A stretch of 64,000 bases of DNA from assembly GCA_965262785.1 (NCBI GenBank), contig OZ253559.1, positions 2,294,001-2,358,000 of the forward strand, written 5' to 3'. The DNA comes from G965218495 sp965262785 (GTDB taxonomy: Bacteria > Bacteroidota > Rhodothermia > Rhodothermales > Bin80). The notes below the pieces were generated by a model that saw only the letters and a program-made list of their open reading frames with translations, was not told the DNA's origin and did not search any database. Numbering within the stretch: position 1 is the first letter of the stretch; each line of letters begins with the position of its first letter. Positions 33,927 to 44,200 of this stretch are shown one piece after another. A program made the translations under genes and the position numbers.

Positions 33927-35825
33927 ATGAATCTGGCGCTCTTGTTGTTTGTTGTGTCCCTGCAGGCCATGCCGCCGGACACCGTGGTGGTAAATCCCCC
34001 TAGCGCAGCAATTGCCGTAGGCCATACGCAGCAATTCACCGTGCGCGCCTACGATGAAGACGGCAAGGAGATGCAGGATGCTTCAGTCCGTTGGTTTGTG
34101 CAGGAGCCGGAAATCGCAAGCGTAGATGCTGAGGGACTGGTGACTGCGCATGCGCCGGGAATAGCGCAGATTGCGGTCGTGGTAGATGGGAAACCTGCTT
34201 TTGCGTCGTTGGAAGTACTGCAGCTTCCAGTGCATGAGCTCCGCTCAGCTACTCCATCGGTAACGGTCTTCGCAGGTTTGACGGCGCCGCTGCGTGTGGT
34301 GGCAAGAACAGCATTGGGTGATGTCGTTGATGATGCAAACCTTACCTACAGCTCCAACAGGCGCAGGGTAGCAAGGGTAGATGCCGGGGGCGTAGTCTCC
34401 GGCCGATCGGTAGGCGAGGCCACGATCACCATAAGTGCGGATGGCAAGGACGTGCAGGTCGCCGCAAGCGTCGTAGCAAATCCGGTTGAGCGTTTCCAGA
34501 TTGCGCAGAACCGTGTCAGCATTCGGCGAGGTGACGTGGTACGCTTTCGCGTGCTTGCCTTCGATGGCAATGGTGCTCCGGTGGAAGGCATCCATGCACA
34601 GTGGGGCGTCTCTGGAACCGGCGCAACGATTGAGCCCGATGGAATGGACGGCGTATTCGTAGCGCAGGCAGAAGGGGTTCACACCGTTACCGCGACTATG
34701 GGGGAGGAATACGCCCAGTCTGTGACTGTCGGTGTTGATGCACGACGGTATAACGTTCGGCTAGAGCAGGTCGGTCGCGGAGCTATTGACACGCACCACT
34801 CGGGAGACGCATGGGTCTTCGAAGGTGCGGACGGGAGAGACTATGCCTACATCGGCACGTTCATGCACGACTGGATGAAGGTATGGGATGTGACCGATCC
34901 CGCAAACCCGATCCTTACGGACTCTATTCAGCTGGATGCTCGTCGCATTAACGATGTCAAGATTCACGCGGGCAACCGGCTGGCGATTATCACGCGCGAG
35001 GGAGCTTCCAACCGACGCAATGGCATTGTGATACTGGATCTCAATACGCCGGCGCATCCTTCCATCCTGTCCGAGTACACGGACACCGTTACCGGCGGCG
35101 TTCACAACGTTTGGATTGAGGGGGATCTGGTCTATGCCTGCCACAACGGCACCAACGAGATGCATATCATAGACATATCGGACCCCGAGAATCCGGCAGA
35201 GGTCGGGCGCTGGGGCTTGGACAAACGGTCCAAGACGCTGCATGATGTCATTGTCCAGGACGGCTATGCGTATCTCTCGTACTGGGATGATGGTGCGGTC
35301 ACACTCGATGTCGGCGCCGGCACTCACGGAGGAACGCCCACCGTACCGGCGTTTGTCAGCCGCCTGTCGTATCCAGAGGGCAACACGCACGTGGCATGGC
35401 GGCACGGTCGCTATCTGTTTGTCGGAGACGAAATCTGGCCGCCCGGCTACGATGCCGACAAGCCGATTGATGCGACAGGCTACATCCACGTACTCGACAT
35501 GACCGACATTGAAAACCCCGTGGAAGTTGCATTCTACGAGGTGCCCGGCGCAGGGGCACATAACGTATGGGTGGAGAATGACCGATTGTATGTCGGGTAC
35601 TACCAGGGTGGCTTGCGGGTCTTGGACATTTCCGGTGAGCTGCGTGGTGACTTGTATCGGCAGGGCCGCGAGGTGGGATATTTTCTCACCACGGATGATC
35701 GTACCATGGTACCGGGCTGGCCTATGGCATGGAGCGCCCAACTCCACAAAGGCAACATCTTCACGTCAGATCTCAATTCCGGCCTCTGGATCATGCGTGT
35801 GGTTGAGACAGCGCTGCTTCCGTAG
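33927..35825 (+). CDS. Secreted Big2-domain and LVIVD-repeat protein
   Basis: A 632-residue exported protein: short signal peptide (MNLALLLFVVSLQAM), then three Ig-like Big2-type domains (about 18-95, 100-185 and 190-270; each with patterns such as VNPPSAAIAVGHTQQFTVRAYDEDG and ARVDAGGVVSGRSVGEATIT). The C-terminal half (about 275-630) contains LVIVD-type repeats that probably form a beta-propeller, with DYAYIGTF, VWDVTDPANP, IIDISDPENPAEVGRW and VLDMTDIENPVEVAFY. Such proteins are found outside the cytoplasm in Bacteroidota and relatives; the ligand is unknown. Monocistronic. Confidence 0.87.
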   Translation: MNLALLLFVVSLQAMPPDTVVVNPPSAAIAVGHTQQFTVRAYDEDGKEMQDASVRWFVQEPEIASVDAEGLVTAHAPGIAQIAVVVDGKPAFASLEVLQLPVHELRSATPSVTVFAGLTAPLRVVARTALGDVVDDANLTYSSNRRRVARVDAGGVVSGRSVGEATITISADGKDVQVAASVVANPVERFQIAQNRVSIRRGDVVRFRVLAFDGNGAPVEGIHAQWGVSGTGATIEPDGMDGVFVAQAEGVHTVTATMGEEYAQSVTVGVDARRYNVRLEQVGRGAIDTHHSGDAWVFEGADGRDYAYIGTFMHDWMKVWDVTDPANPILTDSIQLDARRINDVKIHAGNRLAIITREGASNRRNGIVILDLNTPAHPSILSEYTDTVTGGVHNVWIEGDLVYACHNGTNEMHIIDISDPENPAEVGRWGLDKRSKTLHDVIVQDGYAYLSYWDDGAVTLDVGAGTHGGTPTVPAFVSRLSYPEGNTHVAWRHGRYLFVGDEIWPPGYDADKPIDATGYIHVLDMTDIENPVEVAFYEVPGAGAHNVWVENDRLYVGYYQGGLRVLDISGELRGDLYRQGREVGYFLTTDDRTMVPGWPMAWSAQLHKGNIFTSDLNSGLWIMRVVETALLP

Positions 35826-36049
35826 TCATTTCGCAAGAGTTGTCGGTATCCGAATACGCTGAATCCTAGGCCGCTACAAGTCCATGGCTGGGCGCGTACG
35901 CTCCTTTGGCCGCCACCACGTTTGGTAGCCCTTGGGGAATTCTGCGCAGGCCTGCGCGCCCCTTAGCAATAGGTCCTGCTTCATGCAGAAGCAATTTGAC
36001 CCGCCTTATCCTCGCGACCCTTGCCTGCGCGCGGACTGAATCTGAATTG
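35826..36049 (+). other. Spacer before decayed PhoX-like copy
   Basis: Between the LVIVD gene and the recognisable remnant. No clear terminator hairpin with a T-tract and no open frame of note; it may include more of the decayed gene, too eroded to align by eye. Confidence 0.4.
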
Positions 36050-36335
36050 CTAGGCGATACCCACGGACGACTTGCGCTTGCGGGGATTTGACCAGGCGCG
36101 ACAATGTCTGCGCGCAGCGGCGGCACGTGAATTGGCACGAGGGCCGAAAACTTGGTCTGCACCACTGGCGGCAAGGTTGGATATGAACAGGTCTGGAATA
36201 GTGTTCTCGGTGTGACACCTTGTGGCGGAAGTATGCATTATCCTTCGGCCAGGCCTATTTGCATCTATCTTGCAGGATGCATGGAAAACCCTGCAGTTAC
36301 GCTTCGGGATGGCTTGATCCCGCGTGAACAAGGCT
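36050..36335 (+). pseudogene. Decayed paralogue of the PhoX-like gene
   Basis: Bases 36066-36090 match 37497-37521 of the intact downstream gene at 23 of 25 positions (encoding DDLRLRGF in both). After a 1-base loss, the match continues colinearly. In the equivalent frame it reads SARSGGT-stop, later VCTTGG..EQVW against ACTSGG..GQIW, then GVTPCGGSMHY against GITPEGTMY, and LAG...RDGL against LAG...QDGL. Stop codons, a frameshift and a missing stretch of about 45 codons show loss of function. It represents the C-terminal half of a tandem duplicate. Confidence 0.6.
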
Positions 36336-36593
36336 CCTTTGAGCAGTCTTTGATCGTGGGCACGCCCTAAGGAGGCCTCTCGAAATTCGCCTGCAGCACG
36401 TTGCGTGGCCTGGAGTTGACAGGTGCCTGCTTTGCGTCCTGTCACAATAGCATTCTTACGCATGCGGAGTGGCGGCTACTTGTCGAGGAACGCAGCCGGG
36501 TCTGAGCCATAAAGCATGCCTGAAACGCTTCCGGCTGGGACGACAATCGCGGCTTCCGTTCCGTATCTTGGAAATGCACAGAAACCACGCTTA

Positions 36594-37928
36594 ATGACAC
36601 ATTCCAGACGACACTTTCTGCAGATGTCCGCAGCCTTTGGATTGGGCTTTGCCGGACTTCATTCGCTTGTGGGATGCGGGAAACCCGCTGTGCGTACCGC
36701 CCGGTACGGCCCGCTTCTGAGCGATCCCAACGGCATAATGGATCTGCCCGCCGGCTTCAGATACAAGGTAATTTCCCGAGCGGGCCAAACCATGTCGGAT
36801 GGGTTCCTGGTGCCTGGGCTGCCGGATGGCATGGCGACGTTTGGTGGCCCGAACGGTCTCACGATTCTGGTACGCAACCACGAGGTCAACATAGACAGCG
36901 AGGCAAGCCTCGGCGCTTTTGGTTCCGACTTTGCCTTGCTGAGCCGCTTGGATCCAATGTATCTGTACGATGCGGGCACGGGCGCGCGCCCCTGTTTGGC
37001 CGGGGTCACCACATTGGTGTACAATACCCGCACGCAGTCGGTGCAGTCACAGCACCTCAGCCTTGCTGGCTCGCTGCGCAACTGCGCGGGAGGGCCAACC
37101 CCGTGGGATTCATGGATTACCTGCGAGGAGACCTTTGAGATGGCCGGAGGCGACAGCGCCCAGGATCACGGCTACTGTTTTGAGATACCGGCCAGCGCCT
37201 CGCCGCAACTTGTTGAGCCTGTTCCTCTTACGGCAATGGGCCGTTTCGTTCATGAAGCAGTGGCGGTAGATCCTGCTACCGGGATCGTATATCTGACCGA
37301 AGATGACAACGAGAGTCTGATCTACCGGTTTATTCCCGAGGTGCCAGGGCAGCTGTCCAAGGGCGGCCGCCTGCAGGCACTGGTGGCGCGAGACGCCAAT
37401 AGCCTCGACACCCGAAACTGGGATGACCAAGCTGTTGCCGTGGGGCAGAAGGTTCAGGCCGGTTGGATGGACCTGCGGGATACGGATCCGCCGGAAGACG
37501 ACCTGCGCTTGCGGGGCTTTGCAGCAGGCGCAGCGCGTTTTGCGCGCGGCGAAGGCATGTGGTATGCGGACGGAAAGGTCTATTTTGCGTGCACTTCGGG
37601 CGGGCAAGCAAAGAGTGGCCAGATCTGGTTGTACGAGCCAGCCGATGAGTCGCTGACGCTATTTGTAGAGGCCGACGATTCCGGCCTCCTCAACAATGCA
37701 GACAATTTGACCGTAGCGCCGTGGGGACATCTGGTGGTATGCGAAGACTCCGCAGAGGACGATCACTTGGTAGGCATCACGCCGGAGGGTACCATGTATC
37801 GCATCGCCCACAATGTTTTGAGTGATTCGGAGCTTGCCGGGGCGGTGTTTTCGCCCGATGGATCGACGCTTTTCGTAAACCTGCAGCAAGATGGGCTGAC
37901 GCTGGCCATCACAGGGCCGTGGACGTAG
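36594..37928 (+). CDS. Tat-exported PhoX-like (DUF839) protein
   Basis: Starting at the ATG at 36594 gives 444 residues with a twin-arginine signal (SRRHFLQMSAAFGLGFAGLHSLVGC; possibly lipidated at the Cys). An ATG 26 codons upstream would bury the Tat motif. The body matches the PhoX/DUF839 type: LPAGFRYKVISRAG, PDGMATFGG, LVRNHEVN, CAGGPTPWDSWITCEET, GRFVHEAVAVDPATGIVYLTEDDNES, and NADNLTVAPWGHLVVCEDS. PhoX enzymes are Ca/Fe phosphatases; this shorter type may have another hydrolase or a structural function. The CAGGxTPWxSWxxCEE motif fits the family. A degraded copy lies just upstream. Confidence 0.88.
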   Translation: MTHSRRHFLQMSAAFGLGFAGLHSLVGCGKPAVRTARYGPLLSDPNGIMDLPAGFRYKVISRAGQTMSDGFLVPGLPDGMATFGGPNGLTILVRNHEVNIDSEASLGAFGSDFALLSRLDPMYLYDAGTGARPCLAGVTTLVYNTRTQSVQSQHLSLAGSLRNCAGGPTPWDSWITCEETFEMAGGDSAQDHGYCFEIPASASPQLVEPVPLTAMGRFVHEAVAVDPATGIVYLTEDDNESLIYRFIPEVPGQLSKGGRLQALVARDANSLDTRNWDDQAVAVGQKVQAGWMDLRDTDPPEDDLRLRGFAAGAARFARGEGMWYADGKVYFACTSGGQAKSGQIWLYEPADESLTLFVEADDSGLLNNADNLTVAPWGHLVVCEDSAEDDHLVGITPEGTMYRIAHNVLSDSELAGAVFSPDGSTLFVNLQQDGLTLAITGPWT

Positions 37929-38171
37929 CCGACGTCCAAAGCCCTCAATAGGTAGCGTGGTCGTGCGGGCATGAAGGATTCTGTGCGGAGCCGCAGAACT
38001 GCGCTGTGGTCAACTCAAAGTATGGCAAGCCTACTGAACGCTTCGCGACAGGGTGTCCGCAGAAGAAGGACCAGGAACCTGGCGACCGTCTTTTCCGAGC
38101 GGCAAGTGAGCGCAACACGCGTCACAGGCGCCGGGAGACTGAAGTGCGGAAGGCCCCTGGCAAGGAATCTA

Positions 38172-38588
38172 TCAATTGAGCTGTGCGTCGATTTTTCCAA
38201 AGAGTTCGCGATAGAATTCGCGCGCGGCACTCTTGGGCATGAGCGAGACCGCTTCGCCACCTTCCTCGTTGGCCGAAGAGGTCGACAGGTTAAGTACTAC
38301 GGTGGTGCCAGCGTTCGAATCCTGTACTAGGGCCGTAACCTTTGAGCGGTTACCCTGAAAGAGGCGCATTCCGAGGCGGACGCGCTCGTCAGTGTTGATG
38401 ATTCCACTGTCCCGGTTTGCGTCGGTAACAGCATAGCCATCAACGGCAAAGGCGGCCACGACCGCATCAAAGACTTGATCATAGTTGGCGTCATAGGTGC
38501 GTGTGCGCGTCTCAACGGGAATAGATTGGGTGGTCGCGCATCCCGCTAAAAGGACAAGTGCAAACACGCCAGAAGTTATTCGTTTCAT
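38172..38588 (-). CDS. Small lipoprotein of unknown function
   Basis: A 138-residue lipoprotein from the ATG at 38588 (MKRITSGVFALVLLAGC, lipid Cys 17). The mature part has an alpha/beta layout: YDQVFDAVVAAFAVDGYAVTDANRDSGIINTDERV, then VTALVQDSNAGTTVVLNLSTSS, and a helical end (SAAREFYRELFGKIDAQL). This strand-helix arrangement recalls small outer-membrane-associated lipoproteins of the type where a domain senses or binds partners at the membrane, but no family is certain. Downstream of the PHP gene on the same strand, 72 bases away, so possibly co-transcribed. Confidence 0.75.
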   Translation of the reverse strand: MKRITSGVFALVLLAGCATTQSIPVETRTRTYDANYDQVFDAVVAAFAVDGYAVTDANRDSGIINTDERVRLGMRLFQGNRSKVTALVQDSNAGTTVVLNLSTSSANEEGGEAVSLMPKSAAREFYRELFGKIDAQLN

Positions 38589-38660
38589 CGAGCTAGATTC
38601 TGGTGATTGGTTAATTTGCATCTATAGGCGCGTAGAGCTGTGCAAAAGTCACGCTAACGC

Positions 38661-39764
38661 TTACGGAAGTGAAACCTCTAAAGTGAGCTGCGGATGCTCG
38701 CCCGGTGCGGTAAGCGCATTCAGGACCTCAAACGCGAGCCGGATGTCTTCCAGTCGCTCTTTGGTCTTGACTTTGATGGTGATGGCTCCGCGCGCGGGTA
38801 CTAAGATCACGTCCGTGTGCTCGTGCAGCGTATAGCTCGACGTGTTGCGGAGTGAAAAGGGGGTGGATGTCGCGTTTGCGAGCGTTACCGACAGCACTGT
38901 GGTGCCCGTGCCATACCGAGCCTCACTGACCTGCAGCGATGCCTCCAAAAGCGGCATCAAGACGGCTTCGCGGCCAATGAGTGAATGTTTGAAATAGGCT
39001 ACTGTGCGACGCGCCATGAGAGCCTCTTTCAATGCCTCTTCCGAGCGATCCGTCGCAAAAACCAGCGTCGCAGGGCGATGCCCTCCGCCCGGCACGTCAA
39101 ACGTCCAGTCCACCAGGCCATGGACGTCCGAGGTCGCAAGGATGGCAAGGTCGTTCTCCAGCGCGATGTTGAGGGCTTCGTCGGAATAGGTGCCTTCGTT
39201 CGCAACCTCTATTCCGTGCATTAGGCGATCCGCAATGAGTGCTTCGTGTACGGGGTTCAGCGTCGCGAGGCCGGTCCGGTTTTGCGATACCCAGTTCGGG
39301 TGATTCCAGAACACGAACGCGCCCTGGCGATTGGCCTCCTGCAGCGCTGCCACCGAGTCGGGCTGTACCAGCGCGTTTGCGTCCTTTACAAAGATCGCGT
39401 TGACGTGGCCAAGCGGCATCCGCCGCGTAACTTCTGAGCCGTTGATAACCAGCAGAGGGCGTCGTCCGTTGGACGCCTGCGCAACCTCATGTGAGCGATT
39501 GCGATCCGGGAGTGGAATGTCATGCCGGTGCGGCAGGTACTCCAGATGCTCGGTAACGGCGATTGCGTCAAGTCCGTCACGATATGCCTCGTCAACACGA
39601 ATGTTGGGCCATACCGAGCCATCGGAAAACACCGTGTGCATGTGAAGGTCGGCTACCAGCGTCTGGTAGGGCGCTACATCGGGGAAGTCAATCGCACGCT
39701 CCTGCGCCATAGCCAACAGTGGCAAAAGCAACATGAGCGGAAATACTGGAAGGATTCTGGTCAT
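38661..39764 (-). CDS. Exported PHP-domain phosphoesterase-like protein
   Basis: A 367-residue product from the ATG at 39764 with a signal peptide (MTRILPVFPLMLLLPLLAMAQ). The PHP domain has DLH41-M-H43-T at the start, TEHLEYLPHRHD, a later FWNHPNW and ATSDVHG, giving a His/Asp/Glu metal cluster typical of polymerase/histidinol-phosphatase-like hydrolases. The C-terminal part (about 265-367) is beta-rich, possibly an Ig-like domain (VLSVTLANATSTPFSLRNTS). Exported PHP proteins of this kind occur in many Bacteroidota; substrate unknown. Divergent from pyruvate kinase. Confidence 0.87.
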   Translation of the reverse strand: MTRILPVFPLMLLLPLLAMAQERAIDFPDVAPYQTLVADLHMHTVFSDGSVWPNIRVDEAYRDGLDAIAVTEHLEYLPHRHDIPLPDRNRSHEVAQASNGRRPLLVINGSEVTRRMPLGHVNAIFVKDANALVQPDSVAALQEANRQGAFVFWNHPNWVSQNRTGLATLNPVHEALIADRLMHGIEVANEGTYSDEALNIALENDLAILATSDVHGLVDWTFDVPGGGHRPATLVFATDRSEEALKEALMARRTVAYFKHSLIGREAVLMPLLEASLQVSEARYGTGTTVLSVTLANATSTPFSLRNTSSYTLHEHTDVILVPARGAITIKVKTKERLEDIRLAFEVLNALTAPGEHPQLTLEVSLP

Positions 39765-39815
39765 AGCTCGCGAGTTTGGCTGTCCTAAATTAAGCACTTT
39801 GCAGTTCCCGGGGTA

Positions 39816-39821
39816 TATAAT
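39816..39821 (+). promoter_or_regulatory. TATAAT box in divergent pyk/PHP promoter region
   Basis: TATAAT at 39816-39821 within the 69-base space between the PHP gene and pyk. Transcription from it would start only a few bases before the pyk ATG at 39834, giving a very short leader. On the opposite strand TATTAT overlaps it and could serve the PHP gene. No well-spaced minus-35 is visible. Confidence 0.35.
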
Positions 39822-39833
39822 ACTAGGGAAACA

Positions 39834-41264
39834 ATGAGGCGACATACAAAAATCATATCTACGCTAGGGCCAGCGTCGACGGAGCGCGGGACCATTGCAG
39901 CGCTCATCAAGGCGGGAACCGATGTGGTGCGCCTGAATTTCTCACACGGCACGCATGATGACCATCGCCGTGCGGTAAGGCTTGTCCGTGAGGAGGCCGA
40001 AAAGCAAGGCCGGCAAGTGGCGATCCTCCAGGACTTGCAAGGGCCCAGGATTCGCGTGGGCGCAGTAAAGGATGGCGCGGTAACGCTCGAAAAGGGGAAG
40101 GAGGTCATCCTGTCCGCAGCCCGAGGAGCGGAAGGTACCGCGGACCACATCTTCATCAGCTATGATGCGCTGGACAAAGACGTTACGCCCGGCGGATGTG
40201 TACTGATAGATGATGGCCGACTTGAGCTTACGGTAGAACGCATCAAAGGCCGAGACGTGTATGCACGCGTAGCAGTCGGTGGGACTCTCAGTTCGCGCAA
40301 AGGGGTCAACCTGCCGCGCGTCCGTACCACCGGACCCGCTCTTACCGCAAAGGATATCAACGACCTGGCCGTAGGCATCGAACTCGGCGTGAACCTCATT
40401 GCGCTCTCCTTCGTGCGCACCGAAATGGATGTAGTACACCTGCGTAAGCACTTGCGCCGGGCCGGTCATCGTGCCAGCATCATTTCTAAGATCGAGAAGC
40501 CGGAGGCAGTGGATTGCATTGACCAGATACTGGCCGTTTCTGACGGCATAATGGTGGCGCGCGGGGACTTGGGCATCGAAATGCCTATGAGCCAGGTGCC
40601 CACGGCGCAAAAGGCGATCATCCACAAGTGCCTGGTAGCAGGAAAGCCGGTCATCACTGCAACCCAAATGCTTGAGAGCATGATCGACAGCCGCGTCCCC
40701 ACGCGTGCGGAGGCGAGCGATGTCGCCAATGCCGTGCTGGACGGAACGGACTGCGTCATGCTGTCTGGCGAAACGGCTGTGGGGCGGCATCCGGCAGAAG
40801 TGGTCAGTGCCATGTCGCAAATCATAAAGGCGACCGAACGCCACTGGTACGAGATGCCGACTGCCAAACGAGGCCTACCGGATGCCCTTCACGAAACCAG
40901 CGACATAACCGAGTCTGTGAGCTTCGCGGCCTGCGACCTAGCATCCCATGTAGGGGCGGTTGCCATTGCGTGCTTGACAGGTTCAGGGACCACTGCGCGC
41001 GCGATAGCGCGTCACCGTCCACGCATGCCGTTGTATGCGTTTACGGATCAGCCAAGCGTCATCGGGCAACTCGGCATACTCTGGGGAACAAAGTGTTTCG
41101 CAATACCTTTTCAGCAAGACACCGACGGCGGTGTGCGTATGGTGCATAAGACGATGATGCGTCACGGCCTTGTACGTGAAGGAGACATCATCGTGATTGC
41201 CGCCAGCATGCCTCGGGCGCAGAAGGCGCATACGAATATGGTGCACGTCAGTCGAGTCGAATAG
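39834..41264 (+). CDS. pyk: Pyruvate kinase
   Basis: A 476-residue glycolytic enzyme converting phosphoenolpyruvate plus ADP to pyruvate plus ATP. Full family signature set: RRHTKIISTLGPAS at the start, VVRLNFSHG, ILQDLQGPRIRVG, FISYDALDKDV, SKIEKPEAV (active-site Lys), VARGDLGIEMP, KPVITATQMLESMIDSRVPTRAEASDVANAV and VMLSGETAVGRHP. The C-terminal domain is complete. Standard length. Followed 8 bases later by the TPR lipoprotein gene. Confidence 0.97.
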   Translation: MRRHTKIISTLGPASTERGTIAALIKAGTDVVRLNFSHGTHDDHRRAVRLVREEAEKQGRQVAILQDLQGPRIRVGAVKDGAVTLEKGKEVILSAARGAEGTADHIFISYDALDKDVTPGGCVLIDDGRLELTVERIKGRDVYARVAVGGTLSSRKGVNLPRVRTTGPALTAKDINDLAVGIELGVNLIALSFVRTEMDVVHLRKHLRRAGHRASIISKIEKPEAVDCIDQILAVSDGIMVARGDLGIEMPMSQVPTAQKAIIHKCLVAGKPVITATQMLESMIDSRVPTRAEASDVANAVLDGTDCVMLSGETAVGRHPAEVVSAMSQIIKATERHWYEMPTAKRGLPDALHETSDITESVSFAACDLASHVGAVAIACLTGSGTTARAIARHRPRMPLYAFTDQPSVIGQLGILWGTKCFAIPFQQDTDGGVRMVHKTMMRHGLVREGDIIVIAASMPRAQKAHTNMVHVSRVE

Positions 41265-41272
41265 CTCATCTA

Positions 41273-44200
41273 ATGCCTCGAATACTCTGCGTGCTGGCGT
41301 TGGCCCTGACCTTTGCGGGCGGGTGCAGCCGGCTCACGTTTGTCAATCAGCGTTTTGACAACTTTTCTGCGTATTACAACACCTTTTACAACGCTGAAAA
41401 AGCGCTGGAGGAATGTGTGGCCGGATTCGACCTCAGCGTAGAAGATGTCCCAGTCGACCAAGATGTGTTTGTCTCACTCTTTGGGCGCAACGAAGGCGGG
41501 GTCACACAGCGCAAGCCCTGTGAGGATACGATCCTTAAGAGCGCGGATGTCCTGCGTGACCATCCCAGCTCAAAGTGGGTTGATGACGCCACCATGCTTA
41601 TCGGGAAGTCCTACTTTTTTACGGTAAACTTTGTCGGCGCGGAGCAGTATTTCAACGATATTCTGGCATTGGATTCTCCCTTGGAGTATGAGGCGCGCTT
41701 CTGGCTGGCGCGCACCTATATCGCCAGCGGCGCTTACGACAATGCTTACGACCACTTGCAAGCTACGCTGAGCAGTGAAGATCTGCCTCGCAGGTGGGAG
41801 CCGCAGTACCGGCTTGCTCTGGCGGAGTTGCATGTCACACGGGAGGACTGGGAAGAAGCTGCGCTGGAATTGGAGACCGGCATTCCAGATGTGCGGGACA
41901 GCGACTTGGCGTCGCGCGCGCAGCTATTGCTGGGGCAGGTATATGAAGTCCTTGAGCGGTACGACGATGCTGTGCAAGCATACGACGAAGTGCTGCGGTA
42001 CAAGCCTTGGTACGAGCTCTCGTATGCCGCGCAACACGGCGCGATACGCGTGCTGACCCAACACGGAGATGCCGAACTTGCCCTCGCGCGTCTTCGAATA
42101 ATGGAGCGGGATGACAAGAACTATGACTATCGTGCACAACTCAGCTACATGCGCGGGCACACGTACCAGGCCATGGGTGACTACGATGCTGCGCTGGACC
42201 GATACTATTTTCTGCTGCACGACGAGGACGGCCAAGAATCGTCGGTAAAGGGGCAGGTGCACTACGCACTGGCACTCTTTTTCAGGGACGTAGAACAGGA
42301 TTTTCAGTTTGCCGCAGCCCACTTTGATACCGCCAAAGCCAGTCTTGGAAACAATAGCGGGGGCGGATTTTCAACCAGCCGCACGCGCGGTGGCGCCACT
42401 CGACAGTCGAGTGCCGGAACCCAGCCTGCGCCGGGCGCCATTACTGATGCCGATGAGCAAGCGCGCATCTATGGTAGCTTTTCGGTCGTTATGGACCAGA
42501 TCTTGCGAATGGATTCGCTCCTGCATCTGGGTAGCCTGGACGACAGCACTTACAATGCGTTTGTGCTGGAACTCAGAGAGCAGCGGGCCGCCGAACGTGA
42601 GGAGTTGCGCAGGGACGAAGAGCGGCGGATGGACGAGGAAGGATTTCGAAGCGGCGCCAACATGAATTCCGGCCTGGGCTTTGGCGACTTGCCGGCTGGT
42701 AAGAACATCGGACAGGCAGAGATGGGCTTCCTGTATCATCGAGACGAGATCCAGATGCAGCAGGCCCGCAATGAATTTATTTCCATCTGGGGTGAGCGTC
42801 CACTGGCCCGCAACTGGCGTCGCATAGCGGCAGTGTTAGCAGCGCAGGCAGGGGGCGAGGAGGCAGATCGTGGTGGTGACATGCTTGAGATGGCTGGGGC
42901 TGAAGAAGCCCTCCCGACAGTCGATGTATCCGATGTGCCTCGCGACTCAGTGAGTCAGGTCAAGATGCGTGAGGAGCGCGCCGTGGCTTGGTATGAGTTG
43001 GGAAATGTGCTCTTCCTGTCCATGAACATGCCGGACTCGGCGGCATTTTGGTACCGCCAGGTTATTGAAGCGACTGAGAAGCAGCAGCCAGTTGCGCAGC
43101 GGGCTTTCTACGCGCTGGCCGAGGTGCAACAGGCCCTTGGCGACAACCTCAGTGCAGACCGCATTTACCGCGAGATTTTGGAAAGATTTGAGGGCACCGA
43201 CTTTGCCGTTCGGGCGGCCGAACGGCTGGGCCAGCCCCCGATCGAAGCGGTCGAGACGGACTCACTCGTTCTCGCAGAAGCGCTGTATGCTGAGAATCAC
43301 TCCGCATGGAAGAAGGGCGCCTACGCTAATTCTCTGCAGGGGATGGTGGATGCTGCACGGACGTATCCAACCACGATTGTGGCGCCCCGTGCGCTATATG
43401 CCGCGGGCAACATCTACATGGCATGGGCAAATGCAGACAGCCTGGACCTCTTCGCACCCCTACCGCTGACGGATTCCAGCGCGGCCTGGGTGCGCAGGTC
43501 GAAGGCGCCCCCACTTGCAGATTCGGTTGACGTCAAGCTGAAGACCGTCATGGATGTGATTAGGACCAGCTACGCCGAGACTAGGCAGGCGGAGCGCGCC
43601 AAAGCCATCATTCTGGCGCTCGATCAGCGATGGGCAGAAATCATGGCGCCACTGGATTCGCTAAGGCGTCTAGACTCCTTGGCGACGGTTGACTCGCTTG
43701 CCATGCTGGACTCTCTGGCCGTGGCGGCTCTGGTCGATTCGCTTATGGTAAGTGACTCTTTCTTGTTGCCGGTGGGTGACTCACTCATGGCAGCGCTGAA
43801 GGACTCACTGTTTACGGTGGTAAAGGACTCGCTCCAAGTTGCCGCGGAGAACGCACGTATCGCGGCCGATCAGCTGGTAGAGGCTGACACCGCGGCAACG
43901 GGTGAGCCAAGAAATGCGCTGCAGGTAGCTGCTGAACCGGCGCAAGCGGCACTGCGCCCTTCCGGAGTGGCCGAGGGCGTTGTGAGCCAAGAAAAGGAGG
44001 TCAATGAGACATCGGGCGGGGTGGAGGAGACGGACCCACGGCTGCGTGCTTTGAACCAGAAAGATCCCAGCTTGGGCATCATAGACTGGTCGAAGGGGGG
44101 GTACACCATCGTCGTGCGCACGGAGCGGCAACACGAGGTCGCCATGGCGTTTGCCAGAAACTTCGGGCGCACGCTTGCGCACCCAGTGGATGTGTTCACG

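Noticed and set aside
34761..35747. 328-codon open frame antisense to the LVIVD-repeat gene
   Set aside because: The plus-strand reading has clear repeats and a signal peptide; the antisense product shows no recognisable features.
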